DNA from: CAIYUC01 sp963682005
Lineage (GTDB): Bacteria; Bacteroidota; Bacteroidia; Bacteroidales; FEN-979
Assembly (NCBI GenBank): GCA_963682005.1
Contig: OY820914.1
Coordinates: forward strand, 3,658,001 to 3,722,000
Direction of reading: 5' to 3'
Length of the DNA: 64,000 bases
In this document: one piece after another, positions 10,012 through 18,556 of the stretch
Layout: the number at the start of each line of letters is the position of its first letter
Position numbering within the stretch: the first letter of the stretch is position 1
Position numbers and translations under genes: made by a program
Notes under the pieces: model-generated
What the model was told of the DNA's origin: nothing
Databases searched by the model: none
Seen by the model: only the letters and a program-made list of their open reading frames with translations

Positions 10012-10504
10012 TGGAACTTTAAATCCATCTGACCAGGGAAAATACCCGGTGCCTGAACGTTCAGACAAGTTGCTTTTTTACGTGCAGCGATCACATAACA
10101 GGAATACCGTGATTTATGAACTGAATTTTCAGCCGGACGGAAAACTGGACAGGAAAGAACCGCTGCATCCGTCATGGATCCGTTACGAGGAAGGAGGCAT
10201 CCGCAAGGAGCTGTCGTATATCCAAAACCGTGTTTACGGCCTTGATGTCAAGACCGTTAAAAAAGACACCTACCAGATCCGTTTCAGATCCTATAAGAAG
10301 AGGGCGGTTTACCTGATGCCTTCGGATAATGGTAAAAGGTATAAAGCAATGATCAGCATCAACGGGAAAATTGCCGAGCTCACCTGTCTCTTTATATGTT
10401 CCGTGACAAATGCATTGGGTATTCCATCGACAGTAAAATATATCGACATCAATGGCATCGATCCTGAAACCGGAAATATGGTTACTGAGCGAGTGATTCC
10501 TTGA
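9944..10504 (+). CDS. secreted DUF4833-domain protein
   Basis: About 186 residues from the chosen start, with a signal peptide (KIKLMTLLLVFGQAILSPAA) and a soluble domain I recognise as DUF4833. Notable segments are VQRSHNRNTVIYELNFQPDGKLD, HPSWIRYEEGG and VKYIDINGIDPETG. No enzymatic motif is obvious. An alternative start at 9908 would put 12 charged residues before the signal peptide, so 9944 is preferred. Its 5' end lies inside the 3' end of the phosphatidyltransferase gene and it is followed 12 bp later by the PAP2 gene, so it is firmly part of the inositol-lipid operon. A periplasmic role in lipid maturation or transfer is a guess. Confidence 0.75.
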   Translation: MKIKLMTLLLVFGQAILSPAANDGTLNPSDQGKYPVPERSDKLLFYVQRSHNRNTVIYELNFQPDGKLDRKEPLHPSWIRYEEGGIRKELSYIQNRVYGLDVKTVKKDTYQIRFRSYKKRAVYLMPSDNGKRYKAMISINGKIAELTCLFICSVTNALGIPSTVKYIDINGIDPETGNMVTERVIP

Positions 10505-10516
10505 ATTTAAAGGTAA

Positions 10517-11455
10517 ATGCACCTAATTATGAAAAAGCTAACAATTCACTTTCCTCCGGGCTCCCTGATCCTGGCTATTGTGTCTGTAGCATATATGACA
10601 GCAATGTCTTTCCTGTCCGGTTTAAGGCCGGAACACTGGATTATCATTGCTGTCATCAACATGTTCTTCTTTGCCGGAAAGAGCACCAGGAAATTTATTC
10701 TCGGGTTTAGCATTTTTGCAGTATTTGCAATGCTTTATGATGTGATGCGTGCTTTCCCAAACTACCTCTTCCATGATGTTGATATTGCTGGTTTATTCAA
10801 CCTGGAGGACCGCTTGTTTGGATTCAATTTCCAGGGAACACACTATACCCCTAATGGCTTTTTTGAAACGCACCATTTTGCGCTGGCCGATTTCTTGAGT
10901 GGTTTGTTTTACCTGAACTGGATGCCGGTACCGCTTGCATTTGCAGGGTACCTCTTCTTTACTAACAAGAAGCTGTTTCTGGATTTCTCCCTGACATTCC
11001 TGTTTGTTAACCTCATAGGATTCTGCATTTATTACATACATCCCGCCGCTCCGCCATGGTATGTCAGTAAATATGGATTTGTTTTTAATCTGCACACGAT
11101 GGGCAGTCCGGCGGGTTTGGCCCGGTTTGACGAGCTGATCCGTATGAATGTCTTCGGATCCATTTATACAAAAAACTCAAATGTATTTGCGGCAATTCCC
11201 TCCCTGCATTGTGCTTATCCGGTCATCGTATTGTTTTACGGGATAAAGGCCAGGTCCGGGTTCTGGAATTTTTTCTTCGGCCTTTTCATAGCCGGTATCT
11301 GGTTTGCCGCTGTCTATTCAGGGCATCACTATACCATTGATGTGATCCTTGGTATCCTTTGCGCAGTGACAGGAATCACATTCTATGACCTGGTTTTAAA
11401 AAATCAGCCCTGGTTTATCAGGTTTATCAACCGGTATGCGAAATTAATCAGTTAA
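10517..11455 (+). CDS. PAP2-family Aur1-like enzyme, probable inositol phosphorylceramide synthase
   Basis: A 312-residue polytopic membrane protein with the lipid-phosphatase/Aur1 catalytic motifs near the C-terminus: AAIPSLHCAYPVIV (the C2-type SLH motif) and YSGHHYTIDVILG (C3-type HHYxxD). The first classical PAP2 motif (KxxxxxxRP) is absent, as in yeast Aur1 and sphingomyelin-synthase-type transferases. As the last gene of an operon that makes phosphatidylinositol, it is best read as the transferase moving phosphoinositol onto ceramide. The Bacteroides thetaiotaomicron inositol-lipid locus has an equivalent gene. Serine palmitoyltransferase and ceramide genes are not in this window. Confidence 0.8.
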   Translation: MHLIMKKLTIHFPPGSLILAIVSVAYMTAMSFLSGLRPEHWIIIAVINMFFFAGKSTRKFILGFSIFAVFAMLYDVMRAFPNYLFHDVDIAGLFNLEDRLFGFNFQGTHYTPNGFFETHHFALADFLSGLFYLNWMPVPLAFAGYLFFTNKKLFLDFSLTFLFVNLIGFCIYYIHPAAPPWYVSKYGFVFNLHTMGSPAGLARFDELIRMNVFGSIYTKNSNVFAAIPSLHCAYPVIVLFYGIKARSGFWNFFFGLFIAGIWFAAVYSGHHYTIDVILGILCAVTGITFYDLVLKNQPWFIRFINRYAKLIS

Positions 11456-11489
11456 TCAGTTAACCAGGTAACCCGGGGATCCTGGGAAT

Positions 11490-14429
11490 TCAATCAAAAT
11501 TGTCCAATGTTGCAAACCTGGCAACCGTCTCGATCGCAATTGCAGATACTGCCGACCCGTAATCCAGGTCGATGTTCTCCATGGTATCATGCGTATCATG
11601 ATAACCCCTCCGGCTGATGTCATAATTTTCCATGAACAGGATAACCGGGAAGCCGGTATCCGAAAAGATCATACCATCGGTATTATACAGAGTGCTGTGC
11701 GGATCCTCCCATGTCCTGATCTCGCCGTCCACAGCCAGGTGCAGGGCTTTCGGAGGCATGATCCGGACATCCTGGGTGCGTTGTCCTCTCCGGCACCCTT
11801 TACGGTCAGGTGACTCGTTCCAGAGCAGCGTGCCGGCATTCCATGCCCTGCAAGCCATTCTTGCCTGGCGGGCAAGTTTCAGCGAATCCCCGGTTTTCCC
11901 GGGAGCGATCTGGAAAACATCACGGTCACTGTCCCTGTTGTGAGCGATCATATCCATCACAAGGACTCCCCTGATATCGGTTTCTGAAAGATCTTTATAA
12001 CCGCCGTCACTTCTCCGCATTTTCAAGGTTTTCTGGACAACGTTCTGGCAGAAGTTCCGGGCACCCAGGCAATCTGAAGGGAATTCCTCACCGGTAAGGT
12101 GGAGCAGCCAGATATCACGCTCCAGTTTTCCTTCCTTTGCCATTTTCAGATAAACAGGGGTGGCAAGGAGCAGGGCGGCTGAAGCAGAATGGTTGTCATC
12201 TGCTCCGGCAGCAGCAAGCCGTGCGCCGCTTCCTCCTTCTTCCGTGTAGAAAACGTCCGCCATGTAAGCAGTATCATAATGGTCTGCCATCACTATAGCT
12301 TCATTTCGGTTTTTTCCCGGAATGATCACCAACAGGTTACGTTCATATTCATGTCCATCTTGGTTAGCTTTCCAGCCGCCCCAGTTGTGAAACTCGAAAT
12401 CAGTTTCCCAGTTGAATGGCAGTTCCCCGCATTCTGCCTGGGCTTCCATGCCGGCCAATCGGATCATCTCCCTGTAACGTCCGAGAAAATAATCACCCAG
12501 CCTGTGCAGATCTCTTTTGGTATGCCCGATCCGTTCTTTTGTAGGGTCATCCTGGACAATATCCGCATTATCTTTGTTTATATATTCGCCATGTGCCAGG
12601 AAATGGATCTGGTTCCAGTAGGCTTCTTCGTATTTCCGGTTGGCAGTTTCTTTAAAAGTCAGGTGATCCGGTAATTCCGGCTGATCCTCTGCAGGCTTCA
12701 ACAGGGATTCAACCGATTCGACGATCTTCAGTGCCTTCTCCCTGTCTATGGAACGCCCAGGAAAGCTTGCGATCCATTCTTCCAGGCTCTGGTTTTTTGG
12801 GATACGGATCATTCCCCTGACGAAATCCCGGTCAAATGGTTTTCCTCCTATTTGATCCCAGGCATCAAGAATGGTCATCAGGTTAAGGGTTGTCTGATGG
12901 AGATAATGGTCGTGGAGGGGGTCGAAGTTCCGGAGAACGGAGTAAAACAGCTCACGATCATTTATTCTTGGCCATAGTTCAATAGCATGTGCAGGATCAG
13001 GATTTTTTGCGGGATAACCTGTCATGTAGCCTGGAAGTATACCAGGTTCGATCTCCGGTTCACCTGTTGTTTGCGAGATGCAGGCTACCAGCGGGCGATG
13101 CCACATTACCTCATGAACACCCGCCATCATTGGAGGGAAATAGAACCGGTACCGGAAATTCCCTCCTTCCAGTATCTTCAGGGCGGCTTCCCCGATCTTT
13201 TTCCGGTCTGCCATAGGTCCGTCAAGGAGCAATTCAATTGATTCGGTAAAGATCTGGCTGTTCCGGGCCATCGGCTTGTTATACAGGTCAAGAGACTCAA
13301 GTGTAGTGCTGAAAAGGGTTTCCAGGACAGGGTCGATCTTCGTGCTTTTCAGCAAACCGTCCTCATGGCGGTGAAAGCGGTCCCAGCGGTTTGTCCGGAT
13401 ATAATTGCTGACTATGAATTCTTCGAGGAGCTTTGCTTTAACACCTTTTAGCCCCGGTTGAAACACCCATCCCGACTGGGGAACCCTTATCCCATTAAAT
13501 CCTTCATCCCGTTTGACCAGCCGTAGCATGGGTATCTGGATGGCATTATAAAGGTGTTCCTGCAGCCGGATATATTCATGAAAACCCCATAAAACCAGGC
13601 TTCCCGGAAAGGGAATGAGGAACATTTCACCTGACGTATACCGCAGTTTTACAGAAACGGGAAGTTTGTCAAAAGGACGGAAAGTCAGGAGGTAGTTGAT
13701 CTTACCGGCTTCTTCATTCTCATCCATCATATAATGCTTCGTCCAGGAGGGCAGTTTTTCCGTTCTCCAGTATGCAATCGGGAAGGCATCGCCTGACGGA
13801 AGTATTCTGAATCCAAGACTGATAAGGTGTTCACGGTCTTTAAGTTCAATGTCATAAGCTTTTTTAAAGACCCACTTCATGAAGTGGATGAATACAGATT
13901 CCGGTGCTTCCTTTTCCGGGGATTCATAAAACGATTTCCAGAAGGCCTTTTCCGGTCCCTGTTCGCTGGCCCCGAAAAATGTCCAGCACACCCTTCCCTT
14001 GTCATCCTTGGTTTTTGATAATGAGACCGGCAGAATCGTAATGTACCGTTCATGCTTAAGTTTCCCCAGTGAGGCGGCCAGTTCACCGGACCAGAAAATA
14101 TTTCCGGAAAACACACTATGATTATGTCCGACCAGTGATACCGGGAGTGTTCCTTCCCCAAGCTTGCTCATCTGGGCGAGGATCTGACTGCCGGCCTTCT
14201 CTATCCCGGGCCGTAACTGGAACTCTTCCTCGATCTCAGGTACTCTCCAGCCGTAATCATCATCAAGGCTGAATGTCCACGGAAAAATATTTCCGTTATA
14301 TGGATTGATCCCCGTTCTGACCGGCGGCATGAACTCAGAATACGCATCTATTTTATACTTGAGTTCTCCCTTGAACCAGGGGTACCCGCTCATAAATGAA
14401 GACCATCCGGGAGGTTGCAAATTTTCCAT
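11490..14429 (-). CDS. large M28-family zinc peptidase-like protein
   Basis: A 979-residue protein whose C-terminal third is an M28 aminopeptidase fold. Zinc ligands and catalytic residues are visible: ADHYDTA (715-721), GADDNHS (from 743), TGEEFPSD with the catalytic Glu pair (about 780), DMIAHN (about 827) and HDTHDT (944-949). The 700-residue N-terminal part is not recognised; it is rich in aromatic residues and contains a DUF-like mixed fold. There is no signal peptide or membrane segment, so it is predicted cytoplasmic. It is convergent with the inositol-lipid operon and has no evident operon partner. Substrate is unknown. Confidence 0.8.
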   Translation of the reverse strand: MENLQPPGWSSFMSGYPWFKGELKYKIDAYSEFMPPVRTGINPYNGNIFPWTFSLDDDYGWRVPEIEEEFQLRPGIEKAGSQILAQMSKLGEGTLPVSLVGHNHSVFSGNIFWSGELAASLGKLKHERYITILPVSLSKTKDDKGRVCWTFFGASEQGPEKAFWKSFYESPEKEAPESVFIHFMKWVFKKAYDIELKDREHLISLGFRILPSGDAFPIAYWRTEKLPSWTKHYMMDENEEAGKINYLLTFRPFDKLPVSVKLRYTSGEMFLIPFPGSLVLWGFHEYIRLQEHLYNAIQIPMLRLVKRDEGFNGIRVPQSGWVFQPGLKGVKAKLLEEFIVSNYIRTNRWDRFHRHEDGLLKSTKIDPVLETLFSTTLESLDLYNKPMARNSQIFTESIELLLDGPMADRKKIGEAALKILEGGNFRYRFYFPPMMAGVHEVMWHRPLVACISQTTGEPEIEPGILPGYMTGYPAKNPDPAHAIELWPRINDRELFYSVLRNFDPLHDHYLHQTTLNLMTILDAWDQIGGKPFDRDFVRGMIRIPKNQSLEEWIASFPGRSIDREKALKIVESVESLLKPAEDQPELPDHLTFKETANRKYEEAYWNQIHFLAHGEYINKDNADIVQDDPTKERIGHTKRDLHRLGDYFLGRYREMIRLAGMEAQAECGELPFNWETDFEFHNWGGWKANQDGHEYERNLLVIIPGKNRNEAIVMADHYDTAYMADVFYTEEGGSGARLAAAGADDNHSASAALLLATPVYLKMAKEGKLERDIWLLHLTGEEFPSDCLGARNFCQNVVQKTLKMRRSDGGYKDLSETDIRGVLVMDMIAHNRDSDRDVFQIAPGKTGDSLKLARQARMACRAWNAGTLLWNESPDRKGCRRGQRTQDVRIMPPKALHLAVDGEIRTWEDPHSTLYNTDGMIFSDTGFPVILFMENYDISRRGYHDTHDTMENIDLDYGSAVSAIAIETVARFATLDNFD

Positions 14430-14648
14430 TTTGTATTTTGATGTTATACAAAAATAAGAAAATAAAATTATGCTGGTATGGAGGGGCCATCCACTGACTA
14501 CTTATACAACTGATAGTTTTCGGGTAAAATGAGTTGACTATGCCTGCATGTGTCAGAATGACAAAAACGTCTGAAAAATTTTCATTTTAGGAGAAAAAGA
14601 ATTAATCTTACATGGTCAATTATCTTCCTGAGTTCATAAAAGAGAATA

Positions 14649-15725
14649 ATGGTTAAAAATAGCGTTATGAATCATCAATCATCCAACAATTCAGTTTACG
14701 ACACAACGATCCGGCTGTTCGTATTGTTATTGATCATTGCATGGTGCCTGATGATCATGTATCCTTTTGTGAGCATCATCATGTGGAGCCTGATCCTGGC
14801 ATTGGCGATGTATCCGCTTCATAACAGGCTGGCGAAAATGATGGGAGGGAGGCCTAAACTGGCTTCATTCCTCATCATTTTTACCATTCTTGCTGTCATA
14901 ATTCTTCCTACATGGCTGCTGATAGAATCACTGTTCAAGGAGATGAAAGATCTCAAGGCAAGCTATGAAAGCGGAACACTTTCCATACCGCCGCCATCAG
15001 AAAAGGTCAGGCAATGGCCGATTGTCGGACAGCAATTGTATGATATCTGGAAAACCGCATCGGACGACATTGAGCAAACAGTTGTCAAATATAAAGATCA
15101 ATTGTTCGAAATCGGGAAAAAACTGGCAAAAGGAATACTCAGTGCTGCCGGAAGTGTTTTCCAGATCATGATTTCGCTGATCATCGCAGGGATCATTCTT
15201 GTAATCGGTGGTGCGGGTGAATCAATCCGGAAATTTTTCAGGAAACTGGCCGGAGACCGTGGGGATGAATTCGCTGATATTACCCTGAAAACAGTCAGCA
15301 ATGTCGTAAAGGGAATCATCGGTGTGGCTCTGATCCTGGCAATTTTGCATGGAATACTGTTTTTATTGGCTGGTATTCCCTATGCCGGCATTTGGACGAT
15401 ACTCGTTTTTGTGCTTGCAGTTCTACAGATACCTCTGGCGATCATAACTCTGCCGATCATTGTTTATATGTTTGCCATGAAGGAGCTTGTCCCTGCTATT
15501 ATCTGGACTGTTTTGCTATTGGTGGCAGGAACATCAGACAACATCCTCAGGCCGATATTGCTTGGCAAAGGTGCCCCGGTTCCCATGCTTGTGATTTTTA
15601 TCGGCGTGATCGGGGGGTTTCTTCTCTCCGGGTTCATCGGACTTTTTACAGGGGCGATTGTGATGTCATTGGGCTATAAGCTGTTTATCGCCTGGATCGA
15701 CACAGGGACAGAAACGAATCAGTGA
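14649..15725 (+). CDS. AI-2E family transporter (PerM/YdiK-like permease)
   Basis: A 358-residue membrane protein with the family's pattern: paired helices at the N-terminus (LLIIAWCLMIMYPFVSIIMWSLILALAMYPLH), a soluble amphipathic insert (about residues 95-165), then a C-terminal helix bundle with the conserved GxPxA and ILRPILLGKGAPVPMLVIFIGVIGG segment. Members export small molecules or work as Na+/H+ antiporters; few are proven to move autoinducer-2. It stands alone between divergently oriented genes. A second Met at residue 7 could be the real start. Confidence 0.88.
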   Translation: MVKNSVMNHQSSNNSVYDTTIRLFVLLLIIAWCLMIMYPFVSIIMWSLILALAMYPLHNRLAKMMGGRPKLASFLIIFTILAVIILPTWLLIESLFKEMKDLKASYESGTLSIPPPSEKVRQWPIVGQQLYDIWKTASDDIEQTVVKYKDQLFEIGKKLAKGILSAAGSVFQIMISLIIAGIILVIGGAGESIRKFFRKLAGDRGDEFADITLKTVSNVVKGIIGVALILAILHGILFLLAGIPYAGIWTILVFVLAVLQIPLAIITLPIIVYMFAMKELVPAIIWTVLLLVAGTSDNILRPILLGKGAPVPMLVIFIGVIGGFLLSGFIGLFTGAIVMSLGYKLFIAWIDTGTETNQ

Positions 15726-15746
15726 CACACCGGAAATCCGCTTCAA

Positions 15747-16367
15747 TCACCTGCTTTTTTTCATTTGTTCCCTTACCGTGCATATGACATTGATCGGGGA
15801 GTCGACGATCAGCATGTTGGAGATCCAGTCAGGAATACTTCCTGCAGGATCAAGATAGCCTTCGAGCACTACGTGACATGATTCCTTCCCTGCAGGTGTT
15901 ACAGTCCATGTCTGCCGGTAATCCCTGATGCGGATAATTTCCGGGTTTTCAGAAGCACAACCGGGGAGGGGGACTGAAGTGATCTGCCTTACACCTGTTA
16001 CAGGGTCGATCGTTACTGTAGCCTCAACGCATAAGTCACGGTCCGTGATCGGCCAGGGAAGATCATACATCATATAAAACTGGGCCCGCTTGTTCTTTTC
16101 ATAAAGCAACACCCTGATTGGATGGATGTTTTTATCCCACCATTCAGTATGATTGGCATCTTCGAGCAGCGCAAAAACTTTTTCAGCCTGAGCCTGGATA
16201 TCAGCAATTCCTTTGTAGGATTTCAGCGGCTTGCCCGCCTCCATCCGGGTATATATTTTGATCCCGTCACTTTCTTTCTTGAATTCCCAGGGTTGCGCCA
16301 ACAGGGAAGGGCCAGCCAGCAGTGTTCCAAAAAATATCAGGATAACGCGAATGATATGTGGCCGCAT
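15747..16367 (-). CDS. secreted START-domain lipid-binding protein
   Basis: A 206-residue protein with a signal peptide ending about LLAQ (residue 24) and a START/Bet v1-like lipid-binding domain: WEFKKESDGIKIYTR, HTEWWDKNI, YDLPWPITDRDLC and the C-terminal WISNMLIVDSPINV helix are characteristic. Such periplasmic START proteins probably carry a lipid or other hydrophobic ligand; the ligand is unknown. It faces the AI-2E transporter convergently, and the next gene on the same strand (the repeat protein) ends close upstream, but no operon is certain. Confidence 0.82.
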   Translation of the reverse strand: MRPHIIRVILIFFGTLLAGPSLLAQPWEFKKESDGIKIYTRMEAGKPLKSYKGIADIQAQAEKVFALLEDANHTEWWDKNIHPIRVLLYEKNKRAQFYMMYDLPWPITDRDLCVEATVTIDPVTGVRQITSVPLPGCASENPEIIRIRDYRQTWTVTPAGKESCHVVLEGYLDPAGSIPDWISNMLIVDSPINVICTVREQMKKSR

Positions 16368-16406
16368 AAGTCTTTGGTAGGGTTTTTAACCGCATAAAGG
16401 TAACCA

Positions 16407-16979
16407 TTATTGCATTTCGCTGATATATGAATAGTTCACGACCCACCAGACCGCAGCAAATTCTGTGATCGTCAGGTCTCCATTTATGGTGTACAGGATA
16501 TCTGATGTGTAATCAGAAGTTTTATCATAAACGCTGCCATCCCTGAAATGAGCAAGGATATCACTTGTATAGGATGATGAACCTTTATAGATTTTGCCTT
16601 CGCGGATGGTCATGACAATGTCGGATGTATAGGATGAGGTTCCCTTGTATACTTTTCCGTCCTTTATGGTATATATTACATCCGAAGTATAGGATGAAGT
16701 TCCTTTGTAAACCCTGTCGCCATCTACATGACAAGCCACATCACTTGTATATGTGGAATTCTTTCTGTAAACCTTTCCATCATCAATGTGGCAGAGAATA
16801 TCGCTTGTATAGGAAGAGGTACCTTTATGGATCGTGGTTTGCGGAGACGCAAAGACAGGATAAAGAACGAAAACAAGCAGCAAGGCGCCTTTCAAGAGAT
16901 GGCGCCATATATTCAAGCCGGCAGGTATGTTGTTCTTCACAGGATAAAAATAACGAAATATTTTATTGGAAGAGAACAA
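16407..16979 (-). CDS. secreted protein built of about 22-residue SSYTSD repeats
   Basis: A 190-residue protein with a hydrophobic N-terminal export signal (LLLVFVLYPVFASPQ) followed by six near-identical units of about 22 residues, each with the core GKVYKGTSSYTSDI and a short variable strand (for example CHIDD, TIKDG, TIREG, HFRDG, TINGD). The alternation of turn and beta residues suggests a stack of beta hairpins, such as a small propeller or closed flower-like barrel. The C-terminal tail VVNYSYISEMQ differs. I do not recognise an enzymatic motif. Unit-to-unit nucleotide similarity is also high, so copy number may vary between strains. Confidence 0.7.
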   Translation of the reverse strand: MFSSNKIFRYFYPVKNNIPAGLNIWRHLLKGALLLVFVLYPVFASPQTTIHKGTSSYTSDILCHIDDGKVYRKNSTYTSDVACHVDGDRVYKGTSSYTSDVIYTIKDGKVYKGTSSYTSDIVMTIREGKIYKGSSSYTSDILAHFRDGSVYDKTSDYTSDILYTINGDLTITEFAAVWWVVNYSYISEMQ

Positions 16980-17054
16980 TCGCTGATTTCATTTGAATTC
17001 TTCCGTCATTGATTTTAGTTTCTTAGTAATTTTACCAGTGAAGAAATTCCCATT

Positions 17055-18332
17055 ATGATGACCTGGCTAATGCGTTACCGCATTTTGAATTATCTGAGAA
17101 ATTCAATCTGGATACTTCCCTCCCTGAGTATTTTCATTGCAATGGGTACCGTCAGGATCCTTCATGCGATCGAGGTGGAAAAGGGCTGGTTGGTAGGATT
17201 TGATCCGGCAACCGCCATGACTATGATGGGAACCCTTGCCGCATCGATGTTCACCCTCATTGTATTTGTATGTTCCGCTTTGCTGATTTCCGTCCAATTG
17301 GCCAGTGCCTCTCTCACCCCGCGTTTTATCGGCCTGATTTTTAAGAATCCGGTCACCAAACTTTCCTTGACATTGTTTGTCTTCACATTCGTTTTTACGC
17401 TTGGAGCCCTGCTCCGGATCCGGGGAACCGTGCCTTTGCTTACTGCTTATTTTGCAGTATACAGCTGCATCCTGAGCCTCATCACTTTTATCTACCTTGT
17501 TGATGAAGTTGGACGTGCCCTGCGGCCGAGCGGTGCTGTTAAACTGGTGGCCCGGCTGGGATCTGATGTTATCAAAAGTGTCTATCCCCGTATGTTAGCC
17601 GGGTCTGAGAACAGGATACAGGAACAGTCAGCAATTTCCGGCAGGGCGCCTGATTGCACGATCCTGAACAGGAGGGATGGAATCATCCTCGCTTTTGATA
17701 CAGGAGGACTTGTAGCCTTAGCCCGGAGCTATGACTGTATCATTGAAATGGTTCCGCAGGTTGGCGATTTTATTTCTGCCGGGCAACCCTTATTCCATGT
17801 ATATGGGAAAGAACAATTGCCAACCGGATCATCCCTGGAGAATTCAGTAGCAGTGGGTCCGGAACGTACACTGCGCCAGGATCCCGGCTTTGCATTACGC
17901 ATCCTCGTCGATATTGCCTCAAAAGGACTTTCCCCTGCTATAAATGACCCCACAACTGCAGCCCTCACCATCGATCACATTCAGTTCCTGCTTCGCCAGC
18001 TTGGAATCCGTAATCTTGATGAAGGGCTGAAATTAGATGAAGATGGAGCCGTTCGGCTTGTTTACCGGACACCCAACTGGGAGGATTATGTTGAACTGGC
18101 CGTCACCGAAGTAAGACAGTTCGGGGGTACAAGTATCCAGATCGCGCGAAGGTTGCGGGCTATGCTGGAAGATCTTATCCTAACGCTGCCTGAACAGAGG
18201 GCAGCCGTCCTTAAGATGGAACTGAGCCTCCTTCAAAGATCCGCCATGCGCTGCTTTATTGAAGCGGAGGACGTGGAAATAGCAGGTATCAGCGACTTCC
18301 AGGGTATGGGAGGAAGAAAGCAACAAAAATAG
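17055..18332 (+). CDS. DUF2254 membrane protein
   Basis: A 425-residue protein with four N-terminal membrane helices (residues about 15-35, 55-80, 100-125, 130-150) and a soluble C-terminal region containing RILVDIASKGLSPAINDPTTA, a hallmark of the DUF2254 family. Function is unknown; the family is found in many environmental bacteria and may sense or transport. No partner gene is evident. The start at 17055 (MMTWLMRYRIL) sits at the usual distance before the first helix. Confidence 0.85.
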   Translation: MMTWLMRYRILNYLRNSIWILPSLSIFIAMGTVRILHAIEVEKGWLVGFDPATAMTMMGTLAASMFTLIVFVCSALLISVQLASASLTPRFIGLIFKNPVTKLSLTLFVFTFVFTLGALLRIRGTVPLLTAYFAVYSCILSLITFIYLVDEVGRALRPSGAVKLVARLGSDVIKSVYPRMLAGSENRIQEQSAISGRAPDCTILNRRDGIILAFDTGGLVALARSYDCIIEMVPQVGDFISAGQPLFHVYGKEQLPTGSSLENSVAVGPERTLRQDPGFALRILVDIASKGLSPAINDPTTAALTIDHIQFLLRQLGIRNLDEGLKLDEDGAVRLVYRTPNWEDYVELAVTEVRQFGGTSIQIARRLRAMLEDLILTLPEQRAAVLKMELSLLQRSAMRCFIEAEDVEIAGISDFQGMGGRKQQK

Positions 18333-18556
18333 CAAATCAGAATTATCCTCACAGGAACAAGGAAAGCATCAGCCACCCGGCAATATCAAGGATAAGGAAT
18401 ACCGTTCAGGAATAAGGAAGGCCTTGTTTACATAGCCAGGGATTTGGTTAACCGCACCATCACATGCATGGGGCTGAGAAGTGTCAGGACCTTTAAGGTG
18501 CACTACCTTTGTCGTACAAAGGAGAATTTATGGCAAACCTTTGCCTGGATTGCCGG

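Noticed and set aside
14556..14615. Bipartite stress element before the AI-2E transporter (GAATGAC at 14556)
   Set aside because: No RTGTAAY at +26 and no TTTG at +58.
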